DNA of 64,000 nt from Stutzerimonas stutzeri (GCA_002345575.1 DDVX01000013.1:1-64000); one strand, 5' to 3'; positions 36,121 to 45,747 are shown, counted from the first letter of the stretch. Notes: a model not told the origin generated them from the sequence alone. Program-made: numbers and translations.

Positions 36121-36600
36121 TCAGTCCCGCGACATCAGCCGCGGGGCAAGTTCTTTTAGGGCGCGACGATAGACTTCGCGCTTGAAGGTGACGACCTGGC
36201 CCAACGGATACCAGTAGCTGACCCAGCGCCAGCCATCGAACTCGGGTTTGCCGGTGACATCCATACGTACCCGATCTTCGGCGCCGACCAGACGCAGCAG
36301 GAACCACTTCTGCTTTTGGCCGATGCACAGCGGCTGGCTATGGGTACGCACCAGACGTTGCGGCAGGCGATAACGCAGCCAGCCACGGGTGCAGGCGAGG
36401 ATCTGCACATCATGCGGCTCCAGCCCGACCTCCTCATTGAGCTCGCGGTACAGCGCCTCTTCAGGCGTCTCGTTCGGGTTGATGCCGCCTTGGGGAAACT
36501 GCCAGGCATCCTGATTGATCCGTCGCGCCCACAGCACCTGCCCGACATCATTGGTCAGAATGATGCCGACGTTGGGGCGAAAACCATCCGAGTCGATCAC
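36121..36600 (-). CDS. rppH: RNA pyrophosphohydrolase
   Basis: 159 aa Nudix hydrolase that removes pyrophosphate from mRNA 5' ends and triggers decay. Nudix box GGINPNETPEEALYRELNEEVGL (38-60) is complete. A GTG at 36600 gives the conserved N terminus (M)IDSDGFRPNVGIIL; the longer open frame upstream is not conserved. Operon with ptsP. Confidence 0.95.
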   Translation of the reverse strand: MIDSDGFRPNVGIILTNDVGQVLWARRINQDAWQFPQGGINPNETPEEALYRELNEEVGLEPHDVQILACTRGWLRYRLPQRLVRTHSQPLCIGQKQKWFLLRLVGAEDRVRMDVTGKPEFDGWRWVSYWYPLGQVVTFKREVYRRALKELAPRLMSRD

Positions 36601-36779
36601 GGCACACAACCTCGCAGACGCATGTGCGCCGCATTGTTCCACAAAAAGGCGCGCAGCCGAAAGCCGGATAATCACCAGCTCTACGACGAGCTCTGCAGGC
36701 CGCCGCCGAGACCTTCTGGACTGCCACACAGCGGTGATTCCCGCTATGCTGCGCGTTTTTCATCGTGAGGGTTCGCCAC

Positions 36780-37433
36780 GTGCGCCTGGCTCTATTCGAT
36801 CTCGACAACACCCTGCTGGCCGGGGACAGCGACCACGCCTGGGGCGAATTCCTCTGCCGCCACGGCATCGTCGACAGCACCGATTACAAGGCACGCAACG
36901 ATGCCTTCTACCAGGATTACCTGGCCGGCAAACTGGACGTACTGGCCTACCAGAACTTCTGCCAGGAATTGCTGGGGCGCAGCGAAATGGTACAGCTGGA
37001 AGAATGGCACCAGCAGTTCATGGCCGAGTTCATCGAGCCCATCGTGCTAGCCAAGGGCGAGGCACTGGTGCGCAAGCATCATGAAGCCGGCGATCGCGTC
37101 GTGATCATTACCGCCACCAACCGCTTCATCACCGGGCCGATTGCCGCGCGGCTGGGCGTCGATACGCTGCTGGCTACTGAATGCGAGATGCAGGACGGGC
37201 GCTACACCGGCCGTCTGACCGACACGCCCTGCTTTCAGGAAGGCAAGGTCACTCGCATCGAACGCTGGCTGGAAGAAACCGGGCATAGCCTGGAGGGCGC
37301 CTATTTCTACAGCGATTCGCGCAACGACCTGCCGCTGCTCGAACGCGTCGCGCACCCGGTGGCGGTCGACCCTGACCCGACCCTGCGGGAAATCGCCGAA
37401 CAGCGCGGCTGGGGCATCATCAGCCTGCGTTAA
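36780..37433 (+). CDS. HAD-superfamily IB hydrolase
   Basis: 217 aa. Motif I DLDNTLLAGDSDHAW (8-22), motif II in VIITATNRF, motif III K in FQEGKVTRIERWL, motif IV YSDSRNDLPLLERV. The SerB-like class IB cap suggests a small phosphomonoester substrate, unknown. The GTG at 36780 gives the standard start. Divergent from rppH; its last four bases overlap the convergent DUF2269 gene. Confidence 0.9.
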   Translation: MRLALFDLDNTLLAGDSDHAWGEFLCRHGIVDSTDYKARNDAFYQDYLAGKLDVLAYQNFCQELLGRSEMVQLEEWHQQFMAEFIEPIVLAKGEALVRKHHEAGDRVVIITATNRFITGPIAARLGVDTLLATECEMQDGRYTGRLTDTPCFQEGKVTRIERWLEETGHSLEGAYFYSDSRNDLPLLERVAHPVAVDPDPTLREIAEQRGWGIISLR

Positions 37434-37897
37434 GCGCCCTTGCTCACCATCAGGTAGAAGATCACCACGAAGGCAATGAACGCCGGCCAGCCGAGTGCGA
37501 ACCACCAGCGCATGTAGCGAAACGTCTCGACAGGCAGCGGCGTGCCGTCACGCAGCGCCTGCTCGGCCAGTTTGTGCACACGGATCTGCAGCCACACCAC
37601 CGGCAACCAGCAGGCGCCAGCGAGAACATAGAGCGCAATGCTCCACATCAGCCACGGCTGACTCAGCTCGAAGCCGGCCAGGTGCACCAGTGCCAGGCCG
37701 CTGAGAGGCTGGATCACTGCGGTGGTGGCGGTGAAGGCCCAGTCGGCGAAGACCAGGTGGCGGAAGGTCACGGCGATCACCTCGACCTTGCCGCTGCGCC
37801 AGGCGCGCCAGCTGTAGTAGGCCGAGCCGAGTCCAGTGCCAAACAGCACCGTGGACGACAGGATGTGCAGAGTCTTGAGCAACAGATAGAGACTCAT
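37430..37897 (-). CDS. DUF2269-family membrane protein
   Basis: 155 aa with four hydrophobic helices (LLLKTLHILSSTVLFGTGLG; FTATTAVIQPLSGLALVHL; WSIALYVLAGACWLPVVWLQ; WFALGWPAFIAFVVIFYLMV). Matches the DUF2269 family, role unknown. The ATG at 37897 is chosen from the helix start. Downstream of the SDR-DoxX gene by 11 bases, with which it is likely co-transcribed. Confidence 0.78.
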   Translation of the reverse strand: MSLYLLLKTLHILSSTVLFGTGLGSAYYSWRAWRSGKVEVIAVTFRHLVFADWAFTATTAVIQPLSGLALVHLAGFELSQPWLMWSIALYVLAGACWLPVVWLQIRVHKLAEQALRDGTPLPVETFRYMRWWFALGWPAFIAFVVIFYLMVSKGA

Positions 37898-37908
37898 TGG
37901 CGATGCTC

Positions 37909-39159
37909 CTAAGGTTCTGTCCATAGCAGCCAAAGCGTGGCGACCAGCAGCACGGCATTCTTCGCCACCGCAGCGAAGGGATCGAACCAGTAATGCGGTA
38001 GCCAGAAACTGATCACCAGCATATACCCAAGCATCAGTGCCAGCTGTGCACGCAGCGCATGGCGGCGCCAGCGCCGCAGCAGCAACCCAATGCCGAGTAG
38101 CCCATCGGCCAGGGCTCCGCCGACCACAGCCGCGGTGGCCAGCCAGCCGTGCACGCCGACTTCGACCATGATCCGCAGCCCCCAGTCATAACCTGGCCCC
38201 AGGCAAACGACCGCTGTGCCCAGCCAGATCAGTACCAGTACAGCTAACAGCAACGGGCGCAGCGCTGCGGTAACGCTGTGCTCCGGGCGCGGCCACTCGC
38301 TCAAGCGACTCGCCAGAGGCGCTGCCATAAAGCCGATCGCAGCCCTCATCACCTCGGTATCGGCCAGGTTGTCGCGCCGCGCCAGGCTCAGCGTCTGAGT
38401 GTTCAAAGCCCGCCAACCGAGGCGACTCCCCAGCCTGGCGCCCAGCCCTGCCAACAGCGCAGGAACCTGGAGGTAACGTGCCGGTGCCCAGCCCTGGGCA
38501 GCTCGCAGCTGATCGAGCAACTGCGGCAGTGTCATGGACTGCGGGCCAACCAGAGGCAGAACGCAAGACTGCTCTGGCCAATGGCGCAACAGTCCAAGCA
38601 CGGCGGCAACAAGATCATCCACATGCAGCGGCTGCGCGCGCGCCTGGGTATTCAGCATTGGGATTAATGGCCAGGGCGACAGGCGGCTCAACCAGCCACT
38701 GCTGGCTCCGCCCTCACCCAGCACCAGCGACGGGCGCAGCACCACGGCAGGAGTATTCAGGCCGAGCAGGTGCTTATCGGCCATGGCCTTACTGGCAAGG
38801 AAAGGGATATCCGGCTGCTCGCCAGCGCCCAAGGCAGACAGCTGAATGACACGGACGCCATTGGCCGCAGCCAAATCAAACAGCGCCCGTGCGCCCTGAT
38901 CTTGCACGGCGCTGAGCTGGCCTGCATCGGTGGAAAGCACGCCCGTCGCGTTGATCAGCAGATCGACACCTTCCGGCCAGTGAAAATGTGTGGAGCCAGT
39001 CGCCAGCGAGGCGAGATCGAGTGCCTGCCATTCGACGCCAGGCCAGGCGGCACCATGTCCCGAGCGTGAGGTGGCAATCAGCGAGTGGCCTTCAGCCTGC
39101 AACGCCCGCAGCAGATGCCGGCCGATGAAGCCAGTGGCACCCACCAGCAGGATACGCAT
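37909..39159 (-). CDS. NAD(P)-binding SDR domain fused to a DoxX-like membrane domain
   Basis: 416 aa. Residues 1-290 are an atypical extended SDR: GATGFIGRHLLRAL (7-20), then a nucleotide-sugar epimerase-like core (VIQLSALGAGEQPDIPFLASK). Residues 300-416 have four hydrophobic helices (LLLAVLVLIWLGTAVVCLGPG, GGALADGLLGIGLLLRR, LMLGYMLVISFWLP, AVLLVATLWLLW) of the DoxX/YkgB kind. The fusion suggests a membrane-attached redox step on a lipid or quinone. Start overlaps the upstream DUF2269-like stop by one base (TGATG). Confidence 0.82.
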   Translation of the reverse strand: MRILLVGATGFIGRHLLRALQAEGHSLIATSRSGHGAAWPGVEWQALDLASLATGSTHFHWPEGVDLLINATGVLSTDAGQLSAVQDQGARALFDLAAANGVRVIQLSALGAGEQPDIPFLASKAMADKHLLGLNTPAVVLRPSLVLGEGGASSGWLSRLSPWPLIPMLNTQARAQPLHVDDLVAAVLGLLRHWPEQSCVLPLVGPQSMTLPQLLDQLRAAQGWAPARYLQVPALLAGLGARLGSRLGWRALNTQTLSLARRDNLADTEVMRAAIGFMAAPLASRLSEWPRPEHSVTAALRPLLLAVLVLIWLGTAVVCLGPGYDWGLRIMVEVGVHGWLATAAVVGGALADGLLGIGLLLRRWRRHALRAQLALMLGYMLVISFWLPHYWFDPFAAVAKNAVLLVATLWLLWTEP

Positions 39160-39599
39160 CAGACCGGCTTGGCGCCCATCAGGCCCATGATGGCGACCAG
39201 AATCAGCAGGATCAGCCCCGCGTAAGCCAGTGCGAAACGCGGCAGCCTGGGCGGTGCCGGTTGGTCGCCCAGCGCCTGCCAGGCGCGCAGACGCCCACCC
39301 AGCAATAGCCCGATTGGCACCAGCAGCAGGAACAACACGGAACTTGCCAGCAGCCACAATTGACCCAGCGGCCATCCGGCCAGATGCGCCAGCCACCAAC
39401 CGCTAAACGGCAGCAGCAGGGCCAGCACCGCTAGCAGCGGCAGGGAAATCAGCCGTGTTCGTTTGAGTTTCAGCTGCAACACGCCAGCATCGGCACGCCG
39501 CCATGCCTTCCACAGAATGACCATATGGGCGATCAGCCCCAGCGACAACAGGATGGCCAGTGCCGCGTGGGTGAAGTACAGCAGTTTGTAATGTTCCAT
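39159..39599 (-). CDS. Membrane protein, DUF2269-like
   Basis: 146 aa with four hydrophobic helices; LLYFTHAALAILLSLGLIAHM opens it and PLLAVLALLLPFSGWWLAHLAG is helix two, resembling the other DUF2269 protein two genes downstream. Both flank the SDR-DoxX fusion, so three membrane proteins form one unit transcribed after ilvA. Function unknown. Confidence 0.7.
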   Translation of the reverse strand: MEHYKLLYFTHAALAILLSLGLIAHMVILWKAWRRADAGVLQLKLKRTRLISLPLLAVLALLLPFSGWWLAHLAGWPLGQLWLLASSVLFLLLVPIGLLLGGRLRAWQALGDQPAPPRLPRFALAYAGLILLILVAIMGLMGAKPV

Positions 39600-39610
39600 C
39601 TGTTCCCTCG

Positions 39611-41125
39611 TCAGCCCAGAAACAGCTGATAGGCCGGGTTATCCGTCTCGTCCCAATAGCGATAGCCAATCTTATCCAGCGCCGCCGGCAACATGTGGCG
39701 ATCCTCGGCGGGCACTTGCAAGCCGGCCACCACGCGGCCATCGGCAGCGCCATGGTTGCGGTAGTGGAACATCGAAATATTCCAGCGCCCGCCCAGGTTA
39801 TTCAGGAAGTTGAACAACGCGCCCGGGCGCTCGGGAAACTCGAAGCGGAACACCACCTCGTCACTGACGCCTGACGCATGGCCACCGACCATATGACGGG
39901 TGTGCAGCTTGGCCAGTTCATTGTCGGTGAGGTCGAGCACGGGGAAGCCCTTGGCCTGCAGGCCCGCGACCAGCGCCTCGCGAGGGTCGTTCTCGGGATG
40001 CGTCTGCACGCCGACGAAGATGTGCGCCGAGCCGTTCTGGTGATAACGGTAGTTGAACTCGGTGATCTGGCGCTTGCCAATGGCCTCGCAGAAAGCTTTG
40101 AAGCTGCCCGGCTGTTCGGGAATGGTCACGGCGATGATTGCCTCGCGCTTCTCCCCCAGCTCGGCACGCTCGGCAACATGGCGCAGGCGGTCGAAGTTGA
40201 CGTTGGCGCCCGAGTCGATGCCCACCAGCACCTGGTTGGTGACGCCATCACGCTCGACGTACTTCTTGATCCCGGCGACCGCCAACGCGCCCGCCGGCTC
40301 GGTGATCGAACGGGTGTCGTCGTAGATGTCCTTGATTGCCGCGCAGAGCTCATCGGTACTAACCGTGATCACTTCATCGACATAGTGCTTGCAGATATTG
40401 AAGGTGTGCACGCCGATCTGCGCCACCGCCACGCCGTCGGCAAACAGCCCGACCTGCGACAGCACCACTCGCTCGCCGGCGGCCATGGCCTGTTGCAAGC
40501 AATTGGAGTCGTCCGGCTCGACGCCGATGACGCGGGTTTCCGGACGCAGGTACTTGATGTAGGCCGCCACTCCGGCGATCAACCCGCCGCCGCCCACCGG
40601 GACGAATATCGCGTCCAACTGCCCCTGATGCTGGCTGAGAATCTCCATAGCCACGGTGCCTTGTCCGGCGATCACGTCAGGGTCGTCATAGGGATGCACG
40701 TAGACGAAGCCTTTTTCCTCGACCAGCTTCAGCGAGTACGCCAGCGCCTCGGGGAAGGCGTCCCCATGCAGCACCACCTTGCCGCCACGGGCACGTACGC
40801 CCTGGACCTTCAGCTCCGGCGTGGTACGCGGCATGACGATGGTCGCCTTGATGCCCAGTTCGCGCGCAGCCAGCGCCAGGCCCTGAGCATGGTTGCCGGC
40901 CGATGCGGTGACCACGCCGCGCGCCAGTTCCTCGGCAGAAAGCTGCGCCAGCTTGTTGTAAGCGCCGCGAATCTTGAAGGAAAACACCGGCTGCAGATCC
41001 TCGCGCTTGAGCAGGATCTGGTTACCGAGCCGCTCGGAGAGCTGGCGGGCGGGCTGCAGCGGAGTTTCCACGGCCACGTCATAGACGCGCGAGGTGAGGA
41101 TTTTCTTGACGTACTGTTCGAGCAT
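39611..41125 (-). CDS. ilvA: Threonine ammonia-lyase, biosynthetic
   Basis: 504 aa PLP enzyme making 2-oxobutyrate from threonine, first step of isoleucine synthesis. PLP lysine in FSFKIRGAYNKL (about K58), glycine loop PVGGGGLIAGVAAY (about 190), and two C-terminal ACT-like regulatory domains (IAVTIPEQPGSFKAFCEAI; FRFEFPERPGALFNFLNNL) giving isoleucine/valine control. ATG at 41125. Divergent from rpiA, the same pair that I recall in P. aeruginosa (PA0330-PA0331). Confidence 0.97.
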   Translation of the reverse strand: MLEQYVKKILTSRVYDVAVETPLQPARQLSERLGNQILLKREDLQPVFSFKIRGAYNKLAQLSAEELARGVVTASAGNHAQGLALAARELGIKATIVMPRTTPELKVQGVRARGGKVVLHGDAFPEALAYSLKLVEEKGFVYVHPYDDPDVIAGQGTVAMEILSQHQGQLDAIFVPVGGGGLIAGVAAYIKYLRPETRVIGVEPDDSNCLQQAMAAGERVVLSQVGLFADGVAVAQIGVHTFNICKHYVDEVITVSTDELCAAIKDIYDDTRSITEPAGALAVAGIKKYVERDGVTNQVLVGIDSGANVNFDRLRHVAERAELGEKREAIIAVTIPEQPGSFKAFCEAIGKRQITEFNYRYHQNGSAHIFVGVQTHPENDPREALVAGLQAKGFPVLDLTDNELAKLHTRHMVGGHASGVSDEVVFRFEFPERPGALFNFLNNLGGRWNISMFHYRNHGAADGRVVAGLQVPAEDRHMLPAALDKIGYRYWDETDNPAYQLFLG

Positions 41126-41273
41126 GATGGGTATCTTGGCGGGCCTTGCGAAGACCGCCGAGTCTACTCCCACGACACCCCGCCGACCACCGGCAATCGG
41201 CCAGCGGGCAAGACCCGCAGGCTCGGCCCCGGTATACTTTCATGCCTCGAATTCCTCGCCCCGGACTCCAGCC

Positions 41274-41945
41274 ATGACCCAGGACCAACTCAAGCAGGCC
41301 GTCGCCCAGGCCGCCGTAGACCTTATCGTTCCGCAGCTCGGAGACCGCAGCATCGTCGGCGTCGGCACCGGTTCGACCGCCAACTTCTTCATCGACCTGC
41401 TGGCCAAGCACAAGGGTTTCTTCGACGGCGCCGTGGCCAGCTCCGACACCACTGCCGAGCGCCTGAAGCAACACGGCATCCCGGTCTACGACCTGAACAA
41501 CGTGCACGACCTGGAGTTCTACGTAGATGGTGCCGACGAAGCCAACAGCCACCTGGAGCTGATCAAGGGCGGCGGCGCGGCCCTGACCCGCGAGAAGATC
41601 GTCGCCGCCGTGGCGCAGACCTTCATCTGCATCGCTGACGGCAGCAAGCTGGTCGAGCGCCTCGGCGCCTTTCCGTTGCCGGTAGAAGTCATTCCTATGG
41701 CCCGCAGTCATGTGGCCCGCGAGCTGGTCAAGCTGGGCGGCGACCCGGTCTACCGCGAAGGCGTGGTAACCGACAACGGCAACGTGATTCTCGACGTCCA
41801 CAACCTGATGATTGGTTTCGCACCGGATGTCGAAGCACAGATCAACAACATCGTTGGCGTGGTCAGCAATGGTCTGTTCGCCGCCCGCCCAGCGGATGTG
41901 CTGCTGCTTGGCACCAAGGACGGCGTGCAGACACTCAAGCGCTAA
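41274..41945 (+). CDS. rpiA: Ribose-5-phosphate isomerase A
   Basis: 223 aa enzyme interconverting ribose 5-phosphate and ribulose 5-phosphate. Motifs GVGTGSTANFFIDLL (28-42), VDGADEAN (about 83) with the catalytic acidic residues, KGGGAALTREKIVA, and the C-terminal NNIVGVVSNGLFA. ATG at 41274; a TATACT at 41233-41238 may be its -10 box. Ends ahead of a strong bidirectional hairpin. Confidence 0.98.
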   Translation: MTQDQLKQAVAQAAVDLIVPQLGDRSIVGVGTGSTANFFIDLLAKHKGFFDGAVASSDTTAERLKQHGIPVYDLNNVHDLEFYVDGADEANSHLELIKGGGAALTREKIVAAVAQTFICIADGSKLVERLGAFPLPVEVIPMARSHVARELVKLGGDPVYREGVVTDNGNVILDVHNLMIGFAPDVEAQINNIVGVVSNGLFAARPADVLLLGTKDGVQTLKR

Positions 41946-42011
41946 CAGGCCGCTGAAACTACCTGCGTTGGCAAGACTGCGTTTTCAACGGCCTGCCCAC
42001 GCCTCAAGACA

Positions 42012-42051
42012 CTGAGAGCGCCGGACGACCAACAGCATCCGGCGCTCTCAG
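42012..42051. terminator. 14-bp perfect hairpin between convergent rpiA and cadA
   Basis: CTGAGAGCGCCGGA (42012-42025) pairs exactly with TCCGGCGCTCTCAG (42038-42051). No T tract, but the position between two convergent stops supports a bidirectional terminator or barrier. Confidence 0.7.
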
Positions 42052-42055
42052 GTAC

Positions 42056-44224
42056 TCACTTTCGCAACAACCGCAGGCCGTTGAATACCACCAGCAGGCT
42101 CACACCCATGTCGGCGAAGACTGCCATCCACATGGTTGCCTCGCCAGCCAGGGTCATGCCCAGAAACAGCGCCTTGATACCCAGCGCCAGCACGATGTTC
42201 TGTTTGAGAATGCCTGCCGTCTGTCGTGACAAGCGTACGAACGCCGGGATCTTGCGCAGGTCGTCGTCCATCAGCGCGACATCCGCTGTTTCGATGGCCG
42301 TGTCGGTGCCTGCAGCACCCATGGCAAAGCCGATCTGTGCCTTGGCCAGCGCTGGCGCATCGTTGATGCCATCACCGACCATGCCGACCACCTTGCCCTG
42401 CGCCTGACACGCTTCTACCCAGGCCAGCTTGTCCGCCGGCAATAAATTACCCTGCGCCTCGTCGACCCCCACCTGCCTGGCAATCACTGCGGCGGTGTGG
42501 GCGTTATCGCCCGTGAGCATACAGGTGCGAATACCCAGTTCATGCAGCTCAGCCAGCGCCTCGCGACTGTTCTGGCGCACCGTATCGGCGACGGCAAACA
42601 GCATCAGCGCACGCTGCTCATCGCACAGCACCACCACAGTTTTGCCCTGACGCTCCAGCGCCTCCAGGCGTTCTTCCAGTGGCGCCGAACACAAACCGAG
42701 CTCCTCGACCAGACGATGGTTGCCCAGGTAGAGCAGTCTGCCGCCGATCTGCCCCTGGCTGCCGCGCCCGGGCAGCGCAGCAAAGTCATCCACCTCGAAC
42801 AGCATCTGTCCTTGCTCTTCAGCGTGCCGGGCCAGCGCTCTGGATACTGGATGGTCGGAGCGGGCAGCCAGGCTTGCCGCCCAGCCAGCATGCGTGAGTT
42901 CGTCATCGCCAAACAGGTTCAGGCTGTCGGTCTGCACAGGCTTGCCGTGGGTCAGGGTTCCGGTCTTGTCCAGCGCCAGTATCTGCAGATGGCGCCCATT
43001 TTCCAGATACACGCCGCCTTTGATCAGGATGCCCTTGCGCGCTGCTGCCGCCAGACCGCTGACGATAGTCACCGGAGTGGAAATCACCAGCGCACAGGGG
43101 CAAGCCACCACCAGCAACACCAGGGCACGGTAAATCCAGTCGAACCAGACGCCGCCCAGCAACAGCGGCGGCAGCAGGGCAACCAGCAGGGCGAAGACGA
43201 ACACCACAGGGGTGTAGATACGCGCGAACCGATCGACGAAGCGCTGCGTCGGCGCTTGCGAGCCTTGGGCCTCTTCTACGGCATGGATAATCCGCGCCAG
43301 GGTGGTATCGCGCGCCGCTGCCGTCACGCGAAACTCAAGCGAGCCCGCTTCGTTGATAGTGCCAGCGAATACCTGATCACCGACGCGCTTCTCCACCGGC
43401 AGGCTTTCACCGGTAATCGGCGCCTGATTGATCGTTGAGTTTCCGCCAATCACCTCGCCGTCCAGACCGATGCGCTCACCAGGCCGCACCCGCACCACAT
43501 CGCCCAGGTTGACGGATTGCACGTCCAGCTCCAGCCAGTTGCCATCTGCCTGTTTTACCGTGGCCCGTGGCGGTGCCAGATCCATCAGACCGCGAATCGC
43601 ATTGCGCGCCCTATCCAGCGAGCGTGCCTCGATCAACTCGGCGAGGGTGAACAGCACCATCACCATTGCCGCTTCCGGCCACTGGCCGATCAGCACAGCG
43701 CCGGTCACGGCGATGCTCATCAAAGCATTGATGTTGAGGTTGCGATTTTTCAGGGCAATCCAGCCCTTCTTGTAGGTGCTCAAGCCACAGAGCAGGATCG
43801 CCACCAGGGCCAGGCCGGCCACCAGCCACTGCGGCCCCGCCCCGGTAAAGTGGACGATTTCCGCGGCCAGCGCCGCCACTCCGGACAAAGCCAGCGGCCA
43901 CCAGGGCTTTTTCGTCGGCACCTGTTCCGAAGCGGTTCGCGGTGTTGCTTCGCTTTCCACCACCGGGGTAAATCCCAGCTTCTCTATGACCGGGATCACC
44001 CGCTCCAGCGCACCCTCCTCATGGCTGACGCTCAGCACCCGCTGCAACAGGTTGAAGTGCAGCTCATCAACGCCGGGTACACCCGTCAACGCGTCACGGA
44101 TCAGGCGCTCCTCGGTCGGGCAGTCCATCTGCTCGATGCGAATGCGTGTACTACCGGGCGCCGAAACCCGTGCGGTCGATACCGCAGGTTCGTGATGATG
44201 TTCATGGCCACAGCAACTTTTCAT
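42056..44224 (-). CDS. cadA: Zn/Cd/Pb-exporting P1B-type ATPase
   Basis: 722 aa metal pump. N-terminal His cluster (GHEHHHEP) and a metal-binding domain with MDCPTEE (about 33-39) typical of Zn/Cd/Pb ATPases; membrane CPC in VVACPCALVIS, phosphorylation DKTGTLTHG, SDHPVSRAL (HP locus) and GDGINDAPALAKAQ. Start at 44224 because the conserved MKSCCGHEHHH begins there; upstream frame crosses the CadR operator. Divergent from cadR with the shared MerR-type promoter. Confidence 0.95.
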   Translation of the reverse strand: MKSCCGHEHHHEPAVSTARVSAPGSTRIRIEQMDCPTEERLIRDALTGVPGVDELHFNLLQRVLSVSHEEGALERVIPVIEKLGFTPVVESEATPRTASEQVPTKKPWWPLALSGVAALAAEIVHFTGAGPQWLVAGLALVAILLCGLSTYKKGWIALKNRNLNINALMSIAVTGAVLIGQWPEAAMVMVLFTLAELIEARSLDRARNAIRGLMDLAPPRATVKQADGNWLELDVQSVNLGDVVRVRPGERIGLDGEVIGGNSTINQAPITGESLPVEKRVGDQVFAGTINEAGSLEFRVTAAARDTTLARIIHAVEEAQGSQAPTQRFVDRFARIYTPVVFVFALLVALLPPLLLGGVWFDWIYRALVLLVVACPCALVISTPVTIVSGLAAAARKGILIKGGVYLENGRHLQILALDKTGTLTHGKPVQTDSLNLFGDDELTHAGWAASLAARSDHPVSRALARHAEEQGQMLFEVDDFAALPGRGSQGQIGGRLLYLGNHRLVEELGLCSAPLEERLEALERQGKTVVVLCDEQRALMLFAVADTVRQNSREALAELHELGIRTCMLTGDNAHTAAVIARQVGVDEAQGNLLPADKLAWVEACQAQGKVVGMVGDGINDAPALAKAQIGFAMGAAGTDTAIETADVALMDDDLRKIPAFVRLSRQTAGILKQNIVLALGIKALFLGMTLAGEATMWMAVFADMGVSLLVVFNGLRLLRK

Positions 44225-44266
44225 GGAGTCCTCGCAGGAGTAACGAATGCCTGTTGCGCAGTACAC

Positions 44267-44287
44267 ACCCTGAAGCCACTATAGGGT
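44267..44287 (-). promoter_or_regulatory. CadR-controlled cadA promoter with 19-bp spacer
   Basis: ACCCTGAAGCCACTATAGGGT is an inverted repeat (ACCCT/AGGGT) lying between a -35 TTGACC (complement of 44285-44290) and a -10-like TGTACT (complement of 44260-44265). The 19-bp spacer is the hallmark of MerR-family promoters that the metal-bound regulator untwists. Confidence 0.85.
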
Positions 44288-44310
44288 CAAGCCCTACGGA
44301 GAAGCCTGTG

Positions 44311-44763
44311 ATGAAAATTGGTGAACTGGCCAAACTGGCCGGCTGCCCGGTCGAAACCATCCGCTACTACGAGCGCCAAGGCCTGCTGCCAGCGCCCGCT
44401 CGCAGCGAAGGCAACTACCGCCTCTACACGCTTGCACATCAGGAACGTCTGGTATTCATCCGCAATTGCCGCACGCTGGATATGACCCTGGATGAAATCC
44501 AGCGACTGCTGGCACTGCGCGACCTGCCTCGGGAAAGTTGTGCCGGTGTAAACAGTCTGGTGGACGAGCATATCGAACACGTCGAGGCGCGGATCAACAG
44601 CCTGCAGGCGCTGCGTCAGCAACTGAGCGAGCTGCGCGACCGCTGCAGCCTGGTGCAGGAAGCCGAGGATTGCGGGATTCTGCGCCAGCTCAATGCAACC
44701 GGTGGCGTCCAGGTCCCGCCTGACGAAACCCACAGCCACGTAGGCAAGAGCCACCAGCACTGA
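44311..44763 (+). CDS. cadR: Cadmium/lead-responsive MerR-family regulator
   Basis: 150 aa. MerR winged helix KIGELAKLAGCPVETIRYYE (2-21), dimerisation helix around 80-115, metal site cysteines C77 (ESCAGVN), C112 and C119 (EAEDCGILRQL), and a His-rich tail (ETHSHVGKSHQH) typical of CadR. ATG at 44311 starts 24 bases after the operator. Stops directly against the convergent YjiK-like gene without a terminator. Confidence 0.93.
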   Translation: MKIGELAKLAGCPVETIRYYERQGLLPAPARSEGNYRLYTLAHQERLVFIRNCRTLDMTLDEIQRLLALRDLPRESCAGVNSLVDEHIEHVEARINSLQALRQQLSELRDRCSLVQEAEDCGILRQLNATGGVQVPPDETHSHVGKSHQH

Positions 44764-45687
44764 TCAGTCGGCGCCCGACGCCCGCTTGCGGAACACGTAG
44801 AAGCGGTTGGGCTCGCCCACCACGTAGATGTTGCCCCGCCCATCCATCGCCACGCCCTCGGCCTGATTGATCCCCTGGACCAGGCCATTCAAGCCGCCAA
44901 ACAGCGCCATGAAGCTGCGCGGCTTACCCTGCAGATCAAGCTCCACCAGCAGGCGAGACTCGTCCGAAAGCATCAGGGTATGGCCGCTCACGGGGTCGAA
45001 GGCCAACGAGGAAATATCACGCACCAGTAGCGGCTGCCTTGGCAGCGCTTCAAGCACACCAACGGCGCCATCTTCACCAGGAAACGGCAGCTCGAACAGA
45101 CCCTGCGGGTCACGTTCCTTGGCCAACAACAGGCGTTTCGTGTAGGGGTTCCAGGCCAGCCCTTCGAAGCCCTTGTTACCCGCATCGGCAAAGCCCAGGT
45201 CATGCACGACCAGATCATCCAGATCGATGCTGTCCACTCCGGGCTCAGGATTCACCACCGCCACCAGCCGGCGACGCTCGTCAACTACCGCCAAACGCCC
45301 GTCATCCAGTGCCTCGACGGCCTCCGGATCAGAAAAGCCGTTCAGCCGTATGCGCCGTAAAACAAGGCCCGTTGAGGTGAATTCGACCAGCTGCGGGTTC
45401 TGCCCGGTGACGGTCCACAGCGTGCCGGATAACGGACTCCAGGTCAGGCCCGAGGTTTCGTCTTCCTCCAACCCCGCCAGGGTCGTCTCCAGTACTAATT
45501 CGTAGTCCGGCAGCCAGATACTGGCCGCGCGCTGCTCGGCATCCACGCTTTGCTCAGCCCAGTACAGCCGCAGCTGGTCGTCCCAATGCAGCTGACGGCC
45601 GGTAATCAGGAAAGCGGCCAAGATCAGCAGCAGGCAGGCAATGACGATCAGCCGCCAACGCGGCGTGCGGGTGGCAATGGCAGACAT
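44764..45687 (-). CDS. SdiA-regulated/YjiK-like membrane-anchored beta-propeller
   Basis: 307 aa. One N-terminal membrane helix (LIVIACLLLILAAFLI, 13-28) then a periplasmic beta-propeller of the YjiK (SdiA-regulated) family: GLTWSPLSGTLWTVTGQN, DPEAVEALDDGRLAVVDE, KGFEGLAWNPYTKRLLLAKE. Calcium- or sugar-binding roles are guesses. Its stop touches the cadR stop. Confidence 0.82.
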   Translation of the reverse strand: MSAIATRTPRWRLIVIACLLLILAAFLITGRQLHWDDQLRLYWAEQSVDAEQRAASIWLPDYELVLETTLAGLEEDETSGLTWSPLSGTLWTVTGQNPQLVEFTSTGLVLRRIRLNGFSDPEAVEALDDGRLAVVDERRRLVAVVNPEPGVDSIDLDDLVVHDLGFADAGNKGFEGLAWNPYTKRLLLAKERDPQGLFELPFPGEDGAVGVLEALPRQPLLVRDISSLAFDPVSGHTLMLSDESRLLVELDLQGKPRSFMALFGGLNGLVQGINQAEGVAMDGRGNIYVVGEPNRFYVFRKRASGAD

Positions 45688-45747
45688 GGATACGCTCCAG
45701 CGAAAGGACGCGCATTACAGCACGGCAGGAATCAGCGGAAAACGCAA

